64,000 nucleotides of DNA, from the NCBI GenBank assembly GCA_964017065.1, contig OZ024789.1, positions 464,843 to 528,842 of the forward strand, written 5' to 3'. A program made the translations under genes and the position numbers. This DNA is from Haliclona indistincta. Lineage: Eukaryota; Porifera; Demospongiae; Haplosclerida; Chalinidae. The notes under the pieces are model-generated. The model was given only the letters and a program-made list of their open reading frames with translations. It was not told where the DNA came from and did not search any database. This document shows, piece by piece, positions 22,226 through 32,160 of the stretch (its first letter is position 1; each line of letters opens with the position of its first letter).

Positions 22226-23634
22226 CTTCGTGCTGTGTTTTCAATGAGCTCAGCAAGTGCACCCAGTTCAGACTGTCTGAGACACTCTATCAAGTGTTGA
22301 TATGTACGAGTAGGTGCATCACTTGTCAGCCATTTCTGGAGGATGGCTTGTGTGACACTCACAGCGCCTCTGATGATATGGTCCTTCTCGATAAGATCAA
22401 CCATTGTTCCATTCTTGTCTTGTAGGAGATACATTCCAAACATCTTGTAGTTACCAGCAGCAATCGTTTGAATGACTCTCAGTGGTTCACCATCAGCTCC
22501 CTTCATTGCCATAAGATCCAGTAGTGTGGGTGTGGCAGTAGAAAATACTTTAGTTTCTTTTAAAGCTTCACGAATCAGTTCAAGATGGTATTCGACCGCT
22601 TCTCTCATGTGCTGGGCTAACTCATCTACATTACCCTAAAGAAGAAGGCGATTCGAACATTAATTAATTTTTATCATAATCATTAATTTTGTACTATCAG
22701 TAGAGTAGCTCCTCCCAGTGGTGGGAAGTTGTGCTAACACCGCAATTCACACACATCGTGCATTCGTGCACACAAAGAAGTATTTCTAACCTTAAAATTG
22801 CAGTTGAGGTCCTCATATCTGCACGGTCTCTTTCTCTTCTTGCAAGTGGTCTGTAAGTGTGTTGGTAGCTGGAGGGAGGAGGTTATGAGAGGTGTGAGTT
22901 AATATGAATAGTGTTCATCTGCTAACCTCTCTTCTCAGCAGCTGAACACCACAACCTGCTGAGCAGGCTATCCTGATGCCCTCACAGCTCAGCTTCAGAT
23001 GCTCCTGTAGATAATGCACAAGGCACCATGAGAACACTGCCCATTACATTGTATAGCTATAGAGCTGATATGCTTACATCAATCCTGTTCCTGGGCACCA
23101 TCTCACTACACCACTGACACAAGATGGGTTCGGCTGGGCATGTGGTGAGGGGATCTTCTTGATCTGCACGTATGCACTCTGCACCACATCCATTAGGACA
23201 TCTCACCTCCGCATATGCACAGCTGGCTAGGTGATCCTGAGTGACAACACATAGCAACATTGATCAGCCATTATCATAGGATTACTCTGTAGTCATGGTT
23301 GCTTCCTTTCCACGAACACTGCAGGTGTATGCAAGGAAACATGACTCTTTTCAGATCTCTCTCAACGGCTTTATCTCGGAATAACTCTGATATATTAACT
23401 TCCAGATTACATTTACTGCACACAACACTCTCCTTTGATCTGCAGGAGATGAACAATATAAGCACGTTCCCTAGCTAGTCCAGGATTCCAACACTCTTAC
23501 TCTGCTATCCAACCATCGTAGCGGCACAGCCTGCACGCGCGGTCTCCGCATTCCGCCTGACGAGACCCTATCAGAGGTAGCCCACACGCGAAGCACAGCA
23601 GACTACTGTCCACTGAATTAGCTAGTCTCTCCAT
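22226..23634 (-). CDS. TRAF zinc-finger - death-domain fusion (locus B)
   Basis: Exons, minus strand: 23634-23501, 23439-23286, 23236-23078, 23004-22927, 22868-22791 and 22635-22226. The first five match locus A: RING-like CFACGLPLIGSRQAECGDRA, the CSKCNLEVN finger, then TRAF fingers CAYAEVRCPNGCGAECI and following. The last exon reads GNVDELAQHMREAVEYHLEL, the stalk, and runs without a break through ETKVFSTATPTLLDLMAMKG into a death domain (KDHIIRGAVSVTQAILQKWL ... ELGALAELIENTARR). There is no MATH domain. A donor lies at 22225; otherwise the frame ends at 22150. The result is an adaptor with ubiquitin-signalling fingers but a death-fold output. Every splice site used in locus A is conserved, and the frame is intact throughout. 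Confidence 0.82.
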
Positions 23635-23640
23635 GTGTCA

Positions 23641-23813
23641 GCTAACGAACTCGAAGGATGTTAAACTGGATGTCGCAGAGAATTGTTGCTCTTTTTATAC
23701 CCTCACAGTAATCTTGTCATAACAGAACATTGCCTCGTCATAATTAACATGTCTGACGTCACGCGGGGTCAATGTTAATTATTATTTTATGTCAGCTGAT
23801 TAGCCTCGGCCCC
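23641..23813. other. 5' flank of locus B
   Basis: No gene seen. This is unique sequence inserted between the locus B start and the part of the flank shared with locus A; it leads into a TIR element. Confidence 0.4.
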
Positions 23814-24034
23814 TAGCCTCGTCCCCAGGCCCCGCCTCCCAAAGCTGAGGAAAGGGCCTGGTACACATTGTATGCGCATGCGTTAATTATGTCCAAATAA
23901 GGCATGATTTTCACCGAATCAGTTGAATTTGCCGAATCATGCCATTCAATTGATCACGCCATATTTGGACATAATTAACGCATGCGCATACAATGTGTAC
24001 CAGGCTCTATATCGAGAGCCTGGGGACGAGGCTA
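23814..24034. mobile_element. 9/10-bp-TSD TIR element (family T9), 221-bp copy
   Basis: Starts TAGCCTCGTCCCCAGGC and ends with its complement GCCTGGGGACGAGGCTA. Inner arms also pair (GCGCATGCGTTAATTATGTC and its complement). It is flanked by CCTCGGCCCC at 23804-23813 and 24035-24044. The long flanking duplication suits Mutator-like (MULE) transposition. Confidence 0.88.
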
Positions 24035-24118
24035 CCTCGGCCCCACGCTCTCCACAGCTGATGAACTCTGAGAACATTTTAAATCCTAAAACTGGACGTA
24101 CTGAGCAAGTCGCGGTCT

Positions 24119-24280
24119 TATAAGTATAGGTTAGAGACCGAGGCCAAGGGATCTACGCGGTATAGAAACCCGAGGAAGCCATATAGAACCCTCGCGCGTA
24201 CGCGCTCGGGTTCTATATGGCTTCCTCGGGTATCTATACCGCGTAGATCCCTTGGCCTCGGTCTCTAACCTATACTTATA
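24119..24280. repeat. 162-bp near-perfect palindrome
   Basis: Two ~80-bp arms (left begins TATAAGTATAGGTTAGAGAC; right ends GTCTCTAACCTATACTTATA) differ at only a few positions. The centre is a CGCGCGTACGCG-like self-complementary core with almost no loop. As RNA or single-stranded DNA it would form one long hairpin. Confidence 0.92.
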
Positions 24281-24768
24281 GCATAGCTACGAGTATTTGA
24301 CCAATCAGATTGCTCAGTTGCCGGGTTATAATTCTCATATGACCCGCGGGCTTTCATATTACCTGGCTACAAGTTATTGTATTATTAATAGAATTCATGA
24401 TTGATAATACTATTCATAATAACTGCTGTATAAACAAAGTCGGAATACAATGTACAACACAGAAAGCAGGTGAATGATGACTGTGAAGATTTGCTGATAT
24501 GTTTTAGGTACAGTGAACCAAGAGCTAGAAGCCTGCTGCTGCTGATGGTAGGAGCTAGTAGGGGGTGCAGAGTAGGTAGATAGTGCTGTAACAGAGCTGG
24601 ATAGTGTCGCAGAGGCAGTGAGGGAGGAGCTGGTTAGTGGTGATGGAAATACTGGAACAGTATATAGTAGATGAGAGAGTGGATTGGAGGCGAAGCTGGA
24701 AAAAGCTGGTGGGAGGTGTCAAGGCGGAGGTCAGCGGTAGTAGATGAAAGGGTGGAGCTCGCAAGAGC
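24281..24768 (-). pseudogene. Possible downstream part of a Ser/Thr/Pro-rich gene split by a LINE
   Basis: Minus-strand sequence just beyond the LINE poly-A encodes low-complexity Ser/Thr-rich residues (LASSTLSSTTADLRLDTS; another frame reads LTSSSLTASATLSSSVTALS). The flank on the other side of the LINE (26105-25921, MERSLADLSVQSCCVFVQDD then a Pro/Ser-rich end) is similar in style. No domain is recognised, and a target-site duplication could not be identified. Confidence 0.3.
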
Positions 24769-25920
24769 TTTTTTTTTTTTTTATGACAATTTTGCATACA
24801 ATGCACGGTCGTATCAATAGCAAAGCTAAGACAAGGATACAAACCATTAAGGTAATAAATTATTCAGTAAATTAATTGGTCCAGTGATTGAGGACGCCCT
24901 TCTTAAACATAGATAGAGATTGAAGAGACCGCAGCTCAAAAGGAAGGTCATTCCACCTTTTAACAGCGTCAGGGAAAAAAGACGACTTGTAAGCTTTAGT
25001 ACAATTTGGTATCAAGCAAGCGATACGAGCAGGTATATAGCCTCTCAGTCTAGGGTCCATGGGGGAAGGATGCACAGGTGGGCCCAAATAATGAAAGTTA
25101 TCATTGTGAATTTGAAAAAAGAAGGATAGCTTGAGAAGCGCCCGTCTTTGCCTCAGAGATTGCAAGTTAAACTGCAACAAGAGATCTTCATAATTTGCAG
25201 ACCAATTTTTAGCACACATCCTCAGCACCATCTTTTGAACCCTCTCTAGAGCTGCAATCAAACTCTGTTGGTAAGGATCCCACACTGGTGCAGCATACTC
25301 TAACAAAGGTCGCACCACTGTGTACATTTTAACAAGAGTTCTTGACGAAGCATGTTTATAGAACCTCCTGTAGAGCATACCCACTGTTCTAGCAGCTGAC
25401 TTGGTAATTGCTTGTACATGAATTGACCAGTCTAGTCTCTCTGATAGCCAAACACCAAGATATTTAAACTTGGGAACCTGAGCCAAAGGGGTGTCATCAA
25501 TCTTTAAAACTGACAACAGCTGCAAAGGAGAGGGCTTCCTTGAAATTATCATGAATTTACACTTGGATGTATTGAACTTCATGACATTTTGAGAGCACCA
25601 CGCCTGCAGAGTATCAATATCCTGTTGTAAGAGGTTAAAGTCGTGCTGAGAATGAATAGATCTATACAAAAGAATGTCATCAGCATACAGGATGAGAGAA
25701 CCACTTGTCAAGGTGACATCAGCAATATCATTGATATAAATGAGGAATAAAAGTGGACCAAGCACAGAGCCTTGGGGAACTCCAGACGTTACATGAACCA
25801 AATTAGAAGCTGAGCCATTGACGACAACATATTGTGAGCGGTTAGACAAATAATCCCACAACCATCTAAGGAGGTAAATATTAACCCCCAAGGCTGCAAG
25901 CTTATGGGCTATAGTATCCG
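24769..25920 (-). mobile_element. 5'-truncated LINE with reverse-transcriptase C-terminal half
   Basis: The minus-strand frame 25891-24872 encodes RT palm and thumb: GVPQGSVLGPLLFLIYINDI, the catalytic ILYADDILLY, SKCKFMIISRK, FKYLGVWLSERLDW, then the non-LTR tail RPLLEYAAPVWDP and FFPDAVKRWNDLPFELR. Stop at 24872. The 3' end is a poly-A (plus-strand T run at 24769-24782). The element starts abruptly at about 25920 and lacks endonuclease and RT fingers, as expected for incomplete target-primed reverse transcription. The long intact frame suggests a recent insertion. Confidence 0.92.
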
Positions 25921-26105
25921 GCGATGGAAGTCACTGAGAGCGAGCTGCGCGATGGTGTTGGTGGTGGTACGTAGTAGCTGGGATATAAGCTAATTGCTGT
26001 TGGAAGACTAGCCGTAACTTGTAGAGTAGTTGGGTCAAAAACGTCGTCATCTTGGACAAAAACGCAGCAGCTCTGGACACTCAAGTCAGCAAGAGAGCGT
26101 TCCAT
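25921..26105 (-). pseudogene. Possible upstream part of LINE-split Ser/Pro-rich gene
   Basis: Frame opening MERSLADLSVQSCCVFVQDD and passing through PSYYVPPPTPSRSSLSVTSI up to the LINE junction. No family is recognised; see the counterpart on the other side of the LINE. Confidence 0.3.
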
Positions 26106-26149
26106 TGTAGCTTTTGCGTCGAAAAGTACTGTTGCTATGCTATAAATAA

Positions 26150-26282
26150 CTTAGATACCTCGTCCGCGGGTCATACGTGATTTATAAACCCTCCGCGGTA
26201 AGTAACGACCTCGCTACGCTCGGTCGTCACAACAACCGCGTCGGGTTTATAAATCCCGTATGACCCTCGACTCGGTATCTAA
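26150..26282. repeat. ~130-bp imperfect palindrome
   Basis: Arms of ~55 bp: left TTAGATACCTCGTCCGCGGG ... TTTATAAACCC, right GGGTTTATAAATCCCGTATG ... TCGGTATCTAA, with a short GC-rich centre. Similar in build to the palindrome at 24119-24280 but of different sequence. Confidence 0.85.
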
Positions 26283-27437
26283 CTATTATTTATTAATAGT
26301 ATTCATTGATTAATTTTAATGATGATCTAGACCATTCCATCCGGAATTCAGATCTAACAAAACACGTGTACATGATGTGTATACATTCAACGATTTTGTA
26401 TCTAAAATGTATCAAAAAACACATAATTTATTATTATCAAGTGGCTATGGAATAGGTTCAGTGTTCCATGAGATAGTAATATTACTCCATCTGTAGAAGT
26501 AGCAGAAGCTAACATGTTAACACACACACAGCATACAGCAGCAGGTAGTACCTGGTGAGTAAGCACAGGTTAAGAGGAGGTATCAACTGATCACCGCGAG
26601 GATCACCGTCACTGAGTGAACTACTCGGAGTCTCCTAGCATCATCATCTCTTGGTGCTGCAATAAGACATAATATGTATTAGTTAATGCCCGAGTTTATA
26701 GTGCAATAACTGGCTTATTATGTAGTTCATCGCGCATAACACTGTGAGAGCAATAACATCGCGAATTTTTCGATTTTTTTGTTGCTATAGAAGACACTAC
26801 GTTTTAGATGATGCAGTACTGTATCATCTATGGTTATTGCCCTCACGCGAGGGCATTAATCGACATTAATGACTGCGGGAAAGTCGGTTGCCCGAGTTCG
26901 AGTAACGGTCGAGGACGCAGCCCGAGACTGTACGAGGGCAACCGATGAATACGATGAAGCAACTGTTTGAAATGCATTCGTGAAATGTTTTACTTCTTGT
27001 ACCATGTAGTACTACAGCGCTAGGAGGGTCTAGCTTGTGGTTTTATTACAGTTTACACAATGTACCACAAACATGCAGGCTACAGTGCCAAACTGCTAAA
27101 GCTAAACTACATTGTACATGTACATAAGCGCGCCAAATGCGAGTGCTGCTCGTTTTCGACAATCGCTTGCTGAATCTAAGCAAACATACATAGCAGGTGT
27201 CTGGCTATCCGTTGTGCAAGAGATTGTTCTTAACTCACAAAAGTGTGCATGCTATATGTAAAGCTAGACCCTGCTTCTGACAACCTACCTGCAAAGCACT
27301 GTACCTGGTGAGTACTCAGCACAGGTTAAGAGGAAGTATCAATTGATCACCGTCACTGAGTGAACTACTGCTATCATCATCTCTTGGTGCTGCAATATAT
27401 GACATCAAGAATTACGATCAAACACCTGCATTCTAGT
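26283..27437. other. Repeat-bearing region with a duplicated possible terminal exon
   Basis: Two related blocks, 26553-26665 and 27303-27405. On the minus strand each begins at a TTGCAG acceptor and reads APRDDD, then SSLSDGD, then L-N-L-C close to a stop. They could be the last exons of two related minus-strand genes or two copies of a repeat. Near 26845-26945 lie short inverted segments (CCCTCACGCGAGGGC; GTTGCCCGAG and its partner). No complete gene was found. Confidence 0.35.
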
Positions 27438-28004
27438 TAGCCTCGTCCCCTGCCATTAATTTTCACAACGAAACGAACGAATAAGCGAAAATTAAGGCCT
27501 GGTATCTATTGCATGGGTAATTGTGCGCATGCGCTAGCTATGAAAACACGTGGCTTGGCTACTGATTGTCGATACAGGGCTGTACAAGGCCTGCTGTGCA
27601 CAGCGTTGCTGTAGTTACGCTGCTGACGAATGCAGCAACGTGGTAGACGCCAGATACTGGGTTTTCGAAGAGACTCTGTGAACGATTGTATTTCAAACAT
27701 GTCAGCACAGAGTCACCATACACAGTGGAGACCGCGCGAACACAGACAGGACTTCGCTGCTCGTACTTGAACACTAGATCCGCTTCTACAGGTTGCAACG
27801 CAGACAGTAGGCCTCTTAGAGCGCCATTTTCACGTGAATATACGGGCTAATATCACAAACAAATATTCAAGTGTGAACGGATTCCCCAGATTCTGGGGAA
27901 TGGTCAAAGGTCACCCTTGCAATAGATACCAGGCCCTTTTTTCGCTCTTCCGTTTTCGTTCGTCCGTTTCGTAAGCGAAAAAATTTGGCCTGGGGACGAG
28001 GTTA
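27438..28004. mobile_element. 9-bp-TSD TIR element (family T9), 567-bp copy
   Basis: Ends TAGCCTCGTCCCC and GGGGACGAGGTTA, flanked by CATTCTAGT at 27429-27437 and 28005-28013. Subterminal arms pair (TGGTATCTATTGCA and its complement). Internal minus-strand frames such as FENPVSGVYHVAAFVSS are not recognised. Confidence 0.88.
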
Positions 28005-28059
28005 CATTCTAGTTAACCCTCGGCGCATGCGCGAGGGTTACGGTACTTGCTTTGTCGTT

Positions 28060-29612
28060 CGGTCGGTCTGTCTGTCTGTCTCTTCTGCTACAGAGATCAG
28101 CGATCGCTTCTACGCGTCAACTAAGGTATGAACAGGCTAAGCATGACCATGGCTTGCAATGTGACTCGTGGATTATGCTAAAATGCTTTCGTTCTCGAGT
28201 TATGGCTGGCTCACCTGGACGGCCATCTTGGACCTTTCTGACAACAAAAGCGCACATGGTTGACAACCTAGGTACTTGTAGACTACATCTAAACATCAGG
28301 ACAGCTCTGAGGGTGCGTAGAAATCTCAACAAAAGCCCTGCTACAGGCATCGCAACACGCCCACAAAACACACTCTAATTAGTGCTCATTTGACATGCGC
28401 ATTGTGCAATATGTCGCACATGGTGATTATTTCTTGTCAGGGAGCTCGAGTTGTATCCTATTCAATCTTGATTATTTGTACTTAGCCAGTTGTCTCGGTG
28501 AGTTTTCCAACTCGTGATTGTGTTCTTTAGAAGATAATGATCATATCTTTCACTAGGAACCCGGTTAAGTTTGTTCTTGGTATCTACCGAGACGTCTACC
28601 AGTGTGTTTTGTTTTTCGTTCATTCTGTCCATCGAGCTACAGAGACCATCGCTCACTTCTGAAACTCGGTAAAGGTATGAAGAGGCTTAGCACGACAATG
28701 GCTTGCAATGTGACTCGTGGATTTTGCTAAAGTGCTTTCGTTCTCGAGTTATGTATTGCTGGCTCACCTTGACGACCATCTTGGACCTCTCTGACTACAA
28801 AAGCGCCCATAGTTGACTACCTAGGTACTTATAGATTCCATCTAAACTTCAGGACAGCTCTGGGGGTGAGTAGGCATATCAAGAAAAAGCCTATCAAAGC
28901 CAAGAGCAATGGCTACCAAGCTACTCGTGTTCCAGGTCACGCCCACTTGACACACCTTGTCTCGGTTGTGGTCAGCACTTTGCTGTCTTCTGGTTAGCAG
29001 TGCAGTTTCAATAGCAAGCAGGTTGGCTTTAGCTGCAAAGCTCCTTCTGCAAACCATAACTAAGGAGCTAACTCTACAATGTGCAACACGCCGAGGGTTT
29101 CGTGAAGTCTGTTCTTCGTTCGTTCGTTCTGTCCATCGAGCTACAGAGACCATCGCTCACTTCTGAAACTCGGTAAAGGCATCAACAGGCTTAGCATGAC
29201 AATGGCTTGCAATGTGACTCGTGGATTTTGCTAAAGTGCTTTCGTTCTCGAGTTATGTATGGCTGGCTCACCTTGACAGCCATCTTGGACCTCTCTGACG
29301 ACAAAAGCGTCCATAGTTGACTACCTAGGTACTTGTAGATTCCATCTAAACAGCAGGACAGCACTGGGGATGCGTAGACATCTCAAGAAAAAGCCTATCA
29401 AAGCCAAGAGCAATGGCTACCTACTAGTGTTCACGGTCACGCCCACTTGACACACCTTGTCCTTGCGGTCAGCACTTTTCTGTCTTCTGTTTACCAGTAC
29501 AGTTTCAATAGTAAGCAGGTTGGCTTTAGCTGCAAAGCTCCTTCTGAAAGCCATAACTAAGGAGCTAACTCTACAATGTGCAACACGCCGAGGGTTTCGT
29601 GAAATCTGTTCA
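28060..29612. repeat. Tandem array of three ~505-550-bp units
   Basis: Each unit contains TGGCTTGCAATGTGACTCGT, GTGCTTTCGTTCTCGAGTTA (GCTTTCGTTCTCGAGTTA in the first), and a CCATCTTGGACC stretch. These start near 28149, 28698 and 29201. Units 2 and 3 also share the CTGTCCATCGAGCTACAGAG start (28625, 29129) and the TGCAACACGCCGAGGGTTTC end. No frame is conserved across all three units. Confidence 0.85.
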
Positions 29613-29629
29613 TTTGTACTGTAGCCTAA

Positions 29630-30088
29630 AGGCTCGTCCGCACTAGGGCTCTAATGCGGTTCAATGCGCATTCGAAACCAGTTTAATCCCGTCCGCACTA
29701 CACGTCAATTTTACTAAACTGAATCTATGTGAATCAATGCGCATTCGCCCCAATCCACCTACGGAGGTGCGTTGAAGTGACTTGAAACTGGATTGGCTGT
29801 GGGTGTGGTCTCAAACACATGATGTGTGGCTAGTACAGCGCTAAAGAAGAAAGCTCTGGTCCACACTCGGGCGAAGAAAGGGCGCGAAACACACAGACTA
29901 GCGATGGTACGTGGTAAGACCAGTTTTCTGGCTGTTTAGCAAGCTGTTGCTTACGTCACATGACGCGATCAACACCAGCAAGTCGAACTAATGGCGACCA
30001 GTGCGGACATGCGGTAAGCAGATCGATTCGCTTTGATCCGATCTTTAGCTAATGCGCATTGAACCAGTTCTGTAGTGCGGACGAGCCT
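29630..30088. mobile_element. 459-bp TIR MITE with TAA target duplication (PIF/Harbinger-like)
   Basis: Terminal inverted repeats AGGCTCGTCCGCACTA and TAGTGCGGACGAGCCT, with TAA at 29627-29629 and 30089-30091. A TWA duplication is characteristic of PIF/Harbinger elements. No transposase is encoded. Confidence 0.82.
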
Positions 30089-30091
30089 TAA

Positions 30092-31068
30092 GTGACGAGC
30101 TATACAGCTTTAAAAATGAGCAAATTTCTTTAGTGATACTAGCTATTATTCATAATAATTACTACACGACACTCTAGTGTAGCTGCATGCATGAATACTT
30201 ACTGATTGCTAAACATTTCTGATTATCATAACACAATTCAAAGTAGACAAGTGCTTTGATGCAAAAATGATGCAATTCACTACCAACTGGTTGTGTAGAT
30301 CTGATGGGCGGAGTCCAAACAGCACAGTGAAGTGGCTCTCGGAGCAGACTACCCATTATTGGATGGACTGTACCTTGTAATAAGACCCGACCTATAGTAA
30401 ACTTCCTCCTAGACATATTTATGTATCCTTTCTCATTATACAAATATGTCACATGTCATTCCCAGTACCCATTTATGGTGTCAGAAATGCTAGGTTGGTC
30501 GATGAGTGCTTGGTTGGTCATTACTGACTAGTTGATACTCACAATACATGATCCATAGTGTTCAAACAGTGATAAGAATCCGACCTTGCTCTGATGATGG
30601 AAACCACGCAGTGTGTGCTTTAGAGAGAAGAGTGAGATTTGATGATGAGAGAGCTACACACAAGGTACCTTAGTGTCTCCTCCGCTATCCAGCTGCATCA
30701 TACCATAATTATGCATTCTAGAATAATAATGAGGGCAGAATAGCTCTGACAAGAGAGAGAGAGACAGGGAGAGAGACAGCTGCCGTGATTATCAAATTTA
30801 AAGGATTACACTTCAGCAATTTGATCGATTTATTGACTAAGATCATCAGCTGAGGATTGAGCTGTCTCCTGGTCACACTGCATCACTATTGACTGTGCTG
30901 ATGGTAGTGTTGGAGACACTATACTACAGCAATGGAGAGATGGATCATTTTTTTGGTTCAACACCAATGCAAACTAGGCTATTAAAAAGCCTATTATAGG
31001 TTTCAAACCTCGATTGCTAATAATGAGAGGAGTGTGGCCTGGGGAGGAGGCTAATCCACTTCATGAAA
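30092..31068. other. Intergenic, no gene seen
   Basis: AT-rich, with a GA-rich run at about 30750-30780. A minus-strand open frame at 30174-30452 has no recognisable motif. Confidence 0.4.
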
Positions 31069-31680
31069 GTAAAGTAAAAAAGCTGTAGGGATGACTCTTA
31101 AAAAAGGAAAGGAACAAGATGGGATGATGCTTGCAAAAGTAAAGGAACAAGATGGAATAATGCTTGCAAATGTAAAAGTCCCAAGTATCCCTACATCAGC
31201 GGCTTGCTGCGACGACGTGCAACTGACAAATGCAGAATCCTATTTACATTAACAACCGTCAATTACTTCATCGGACTGCGCCCTCCAAACACAGCTACCT
31301 GCAGCATATTTACAACTGTCAACTACTTCATCGGACTGTGTCCTCCTAAACACAGATACCTCTAGTTATTTAGAACCATCAATTACTCCATCGGACTGCG
31401 TCCTCCTTCAAGCCGCTGATGTAGGGATACTTGGGACTTTTACATTTGCAAGCATTATTCCATCTTGTTCCTTTACTTTTTTAAGAGTCATCCCTACACT
31501 TTTCATTTTTTTTATTAAAGATTTTTTACTTTACTTGTTCTTGTTACTTTTTTGATCACTATCAGTTTGAACTTATTCTATGTTAGATGTTATTTCATTT
31601 TGACAACTCTGTGAGCAGCAGTTACTAGTCTAGCATGCAGATGTGAACGTGCACGGGTTGAGAGTAAGGAGTGTGGTTTA
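31069..31680 (-). mobile_element. Foldback-type repeat R2, copy 2 (uninterrupted)
   Basis: Inverted arms at 31069-31207 and 31405-31560 share GGAACAAGATGGAATAATGC, AGTCCCAAGTATCCCTACAT and related stretches. Between them are three units containing TACTTCATCGGACTGCG-type sequence. It extends right into a flank matching 12720-12830 in reverse. No coding frame. Confidence 0.82.
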
Positions 31681-32160
31681 AAATAATCATTCAATATTAC
31701 CAATCATGCAATGAAAGGCTTAAAATAGTTAAAGAGGTTGAGGACGTAGACAGCAAAATATCACGTCCAGGTATGATTTGACAACATGACACTTGTTAGT
31801 ACTGCAATGGATGAAGAAGAAACTAATACTGACAACTACATCATGATGCTGCAAGCCTAAATAGTTGGACCACGCCTAGTAGAATCTTATTGATGCCAAT
31901 ATCACACTCACAGTGGCTTCTAGTCCTTACGCTGCGTGGTGTAGGAACCTTTCTGTGCGTAGAATCTTACTGCCGGTAAGCTACTCACTGGGACTTGTTC
32001 ACGTCTGGGCATGTCAGTTTTAACCCGCCATCTAAAGATTTAACAAACAGATCAGTGTTACTTAGAGTATAGTACAGCTCTAGACAAATTTCATACCTCT
32101 GGCTTGCGCGCTGAAGCGTCCAGACCAGAGAAATAACGCAGTATCGATCGAGATAGCTGC
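31681..32160. other. Intergenic, no gene seen
   Basis: Unique sequence between repeat R2 and the nested T9 elements. The last nine bases, GATAGCTGC (32152-32160), are the left target duplication of the outer element. Confidence 0.5.
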
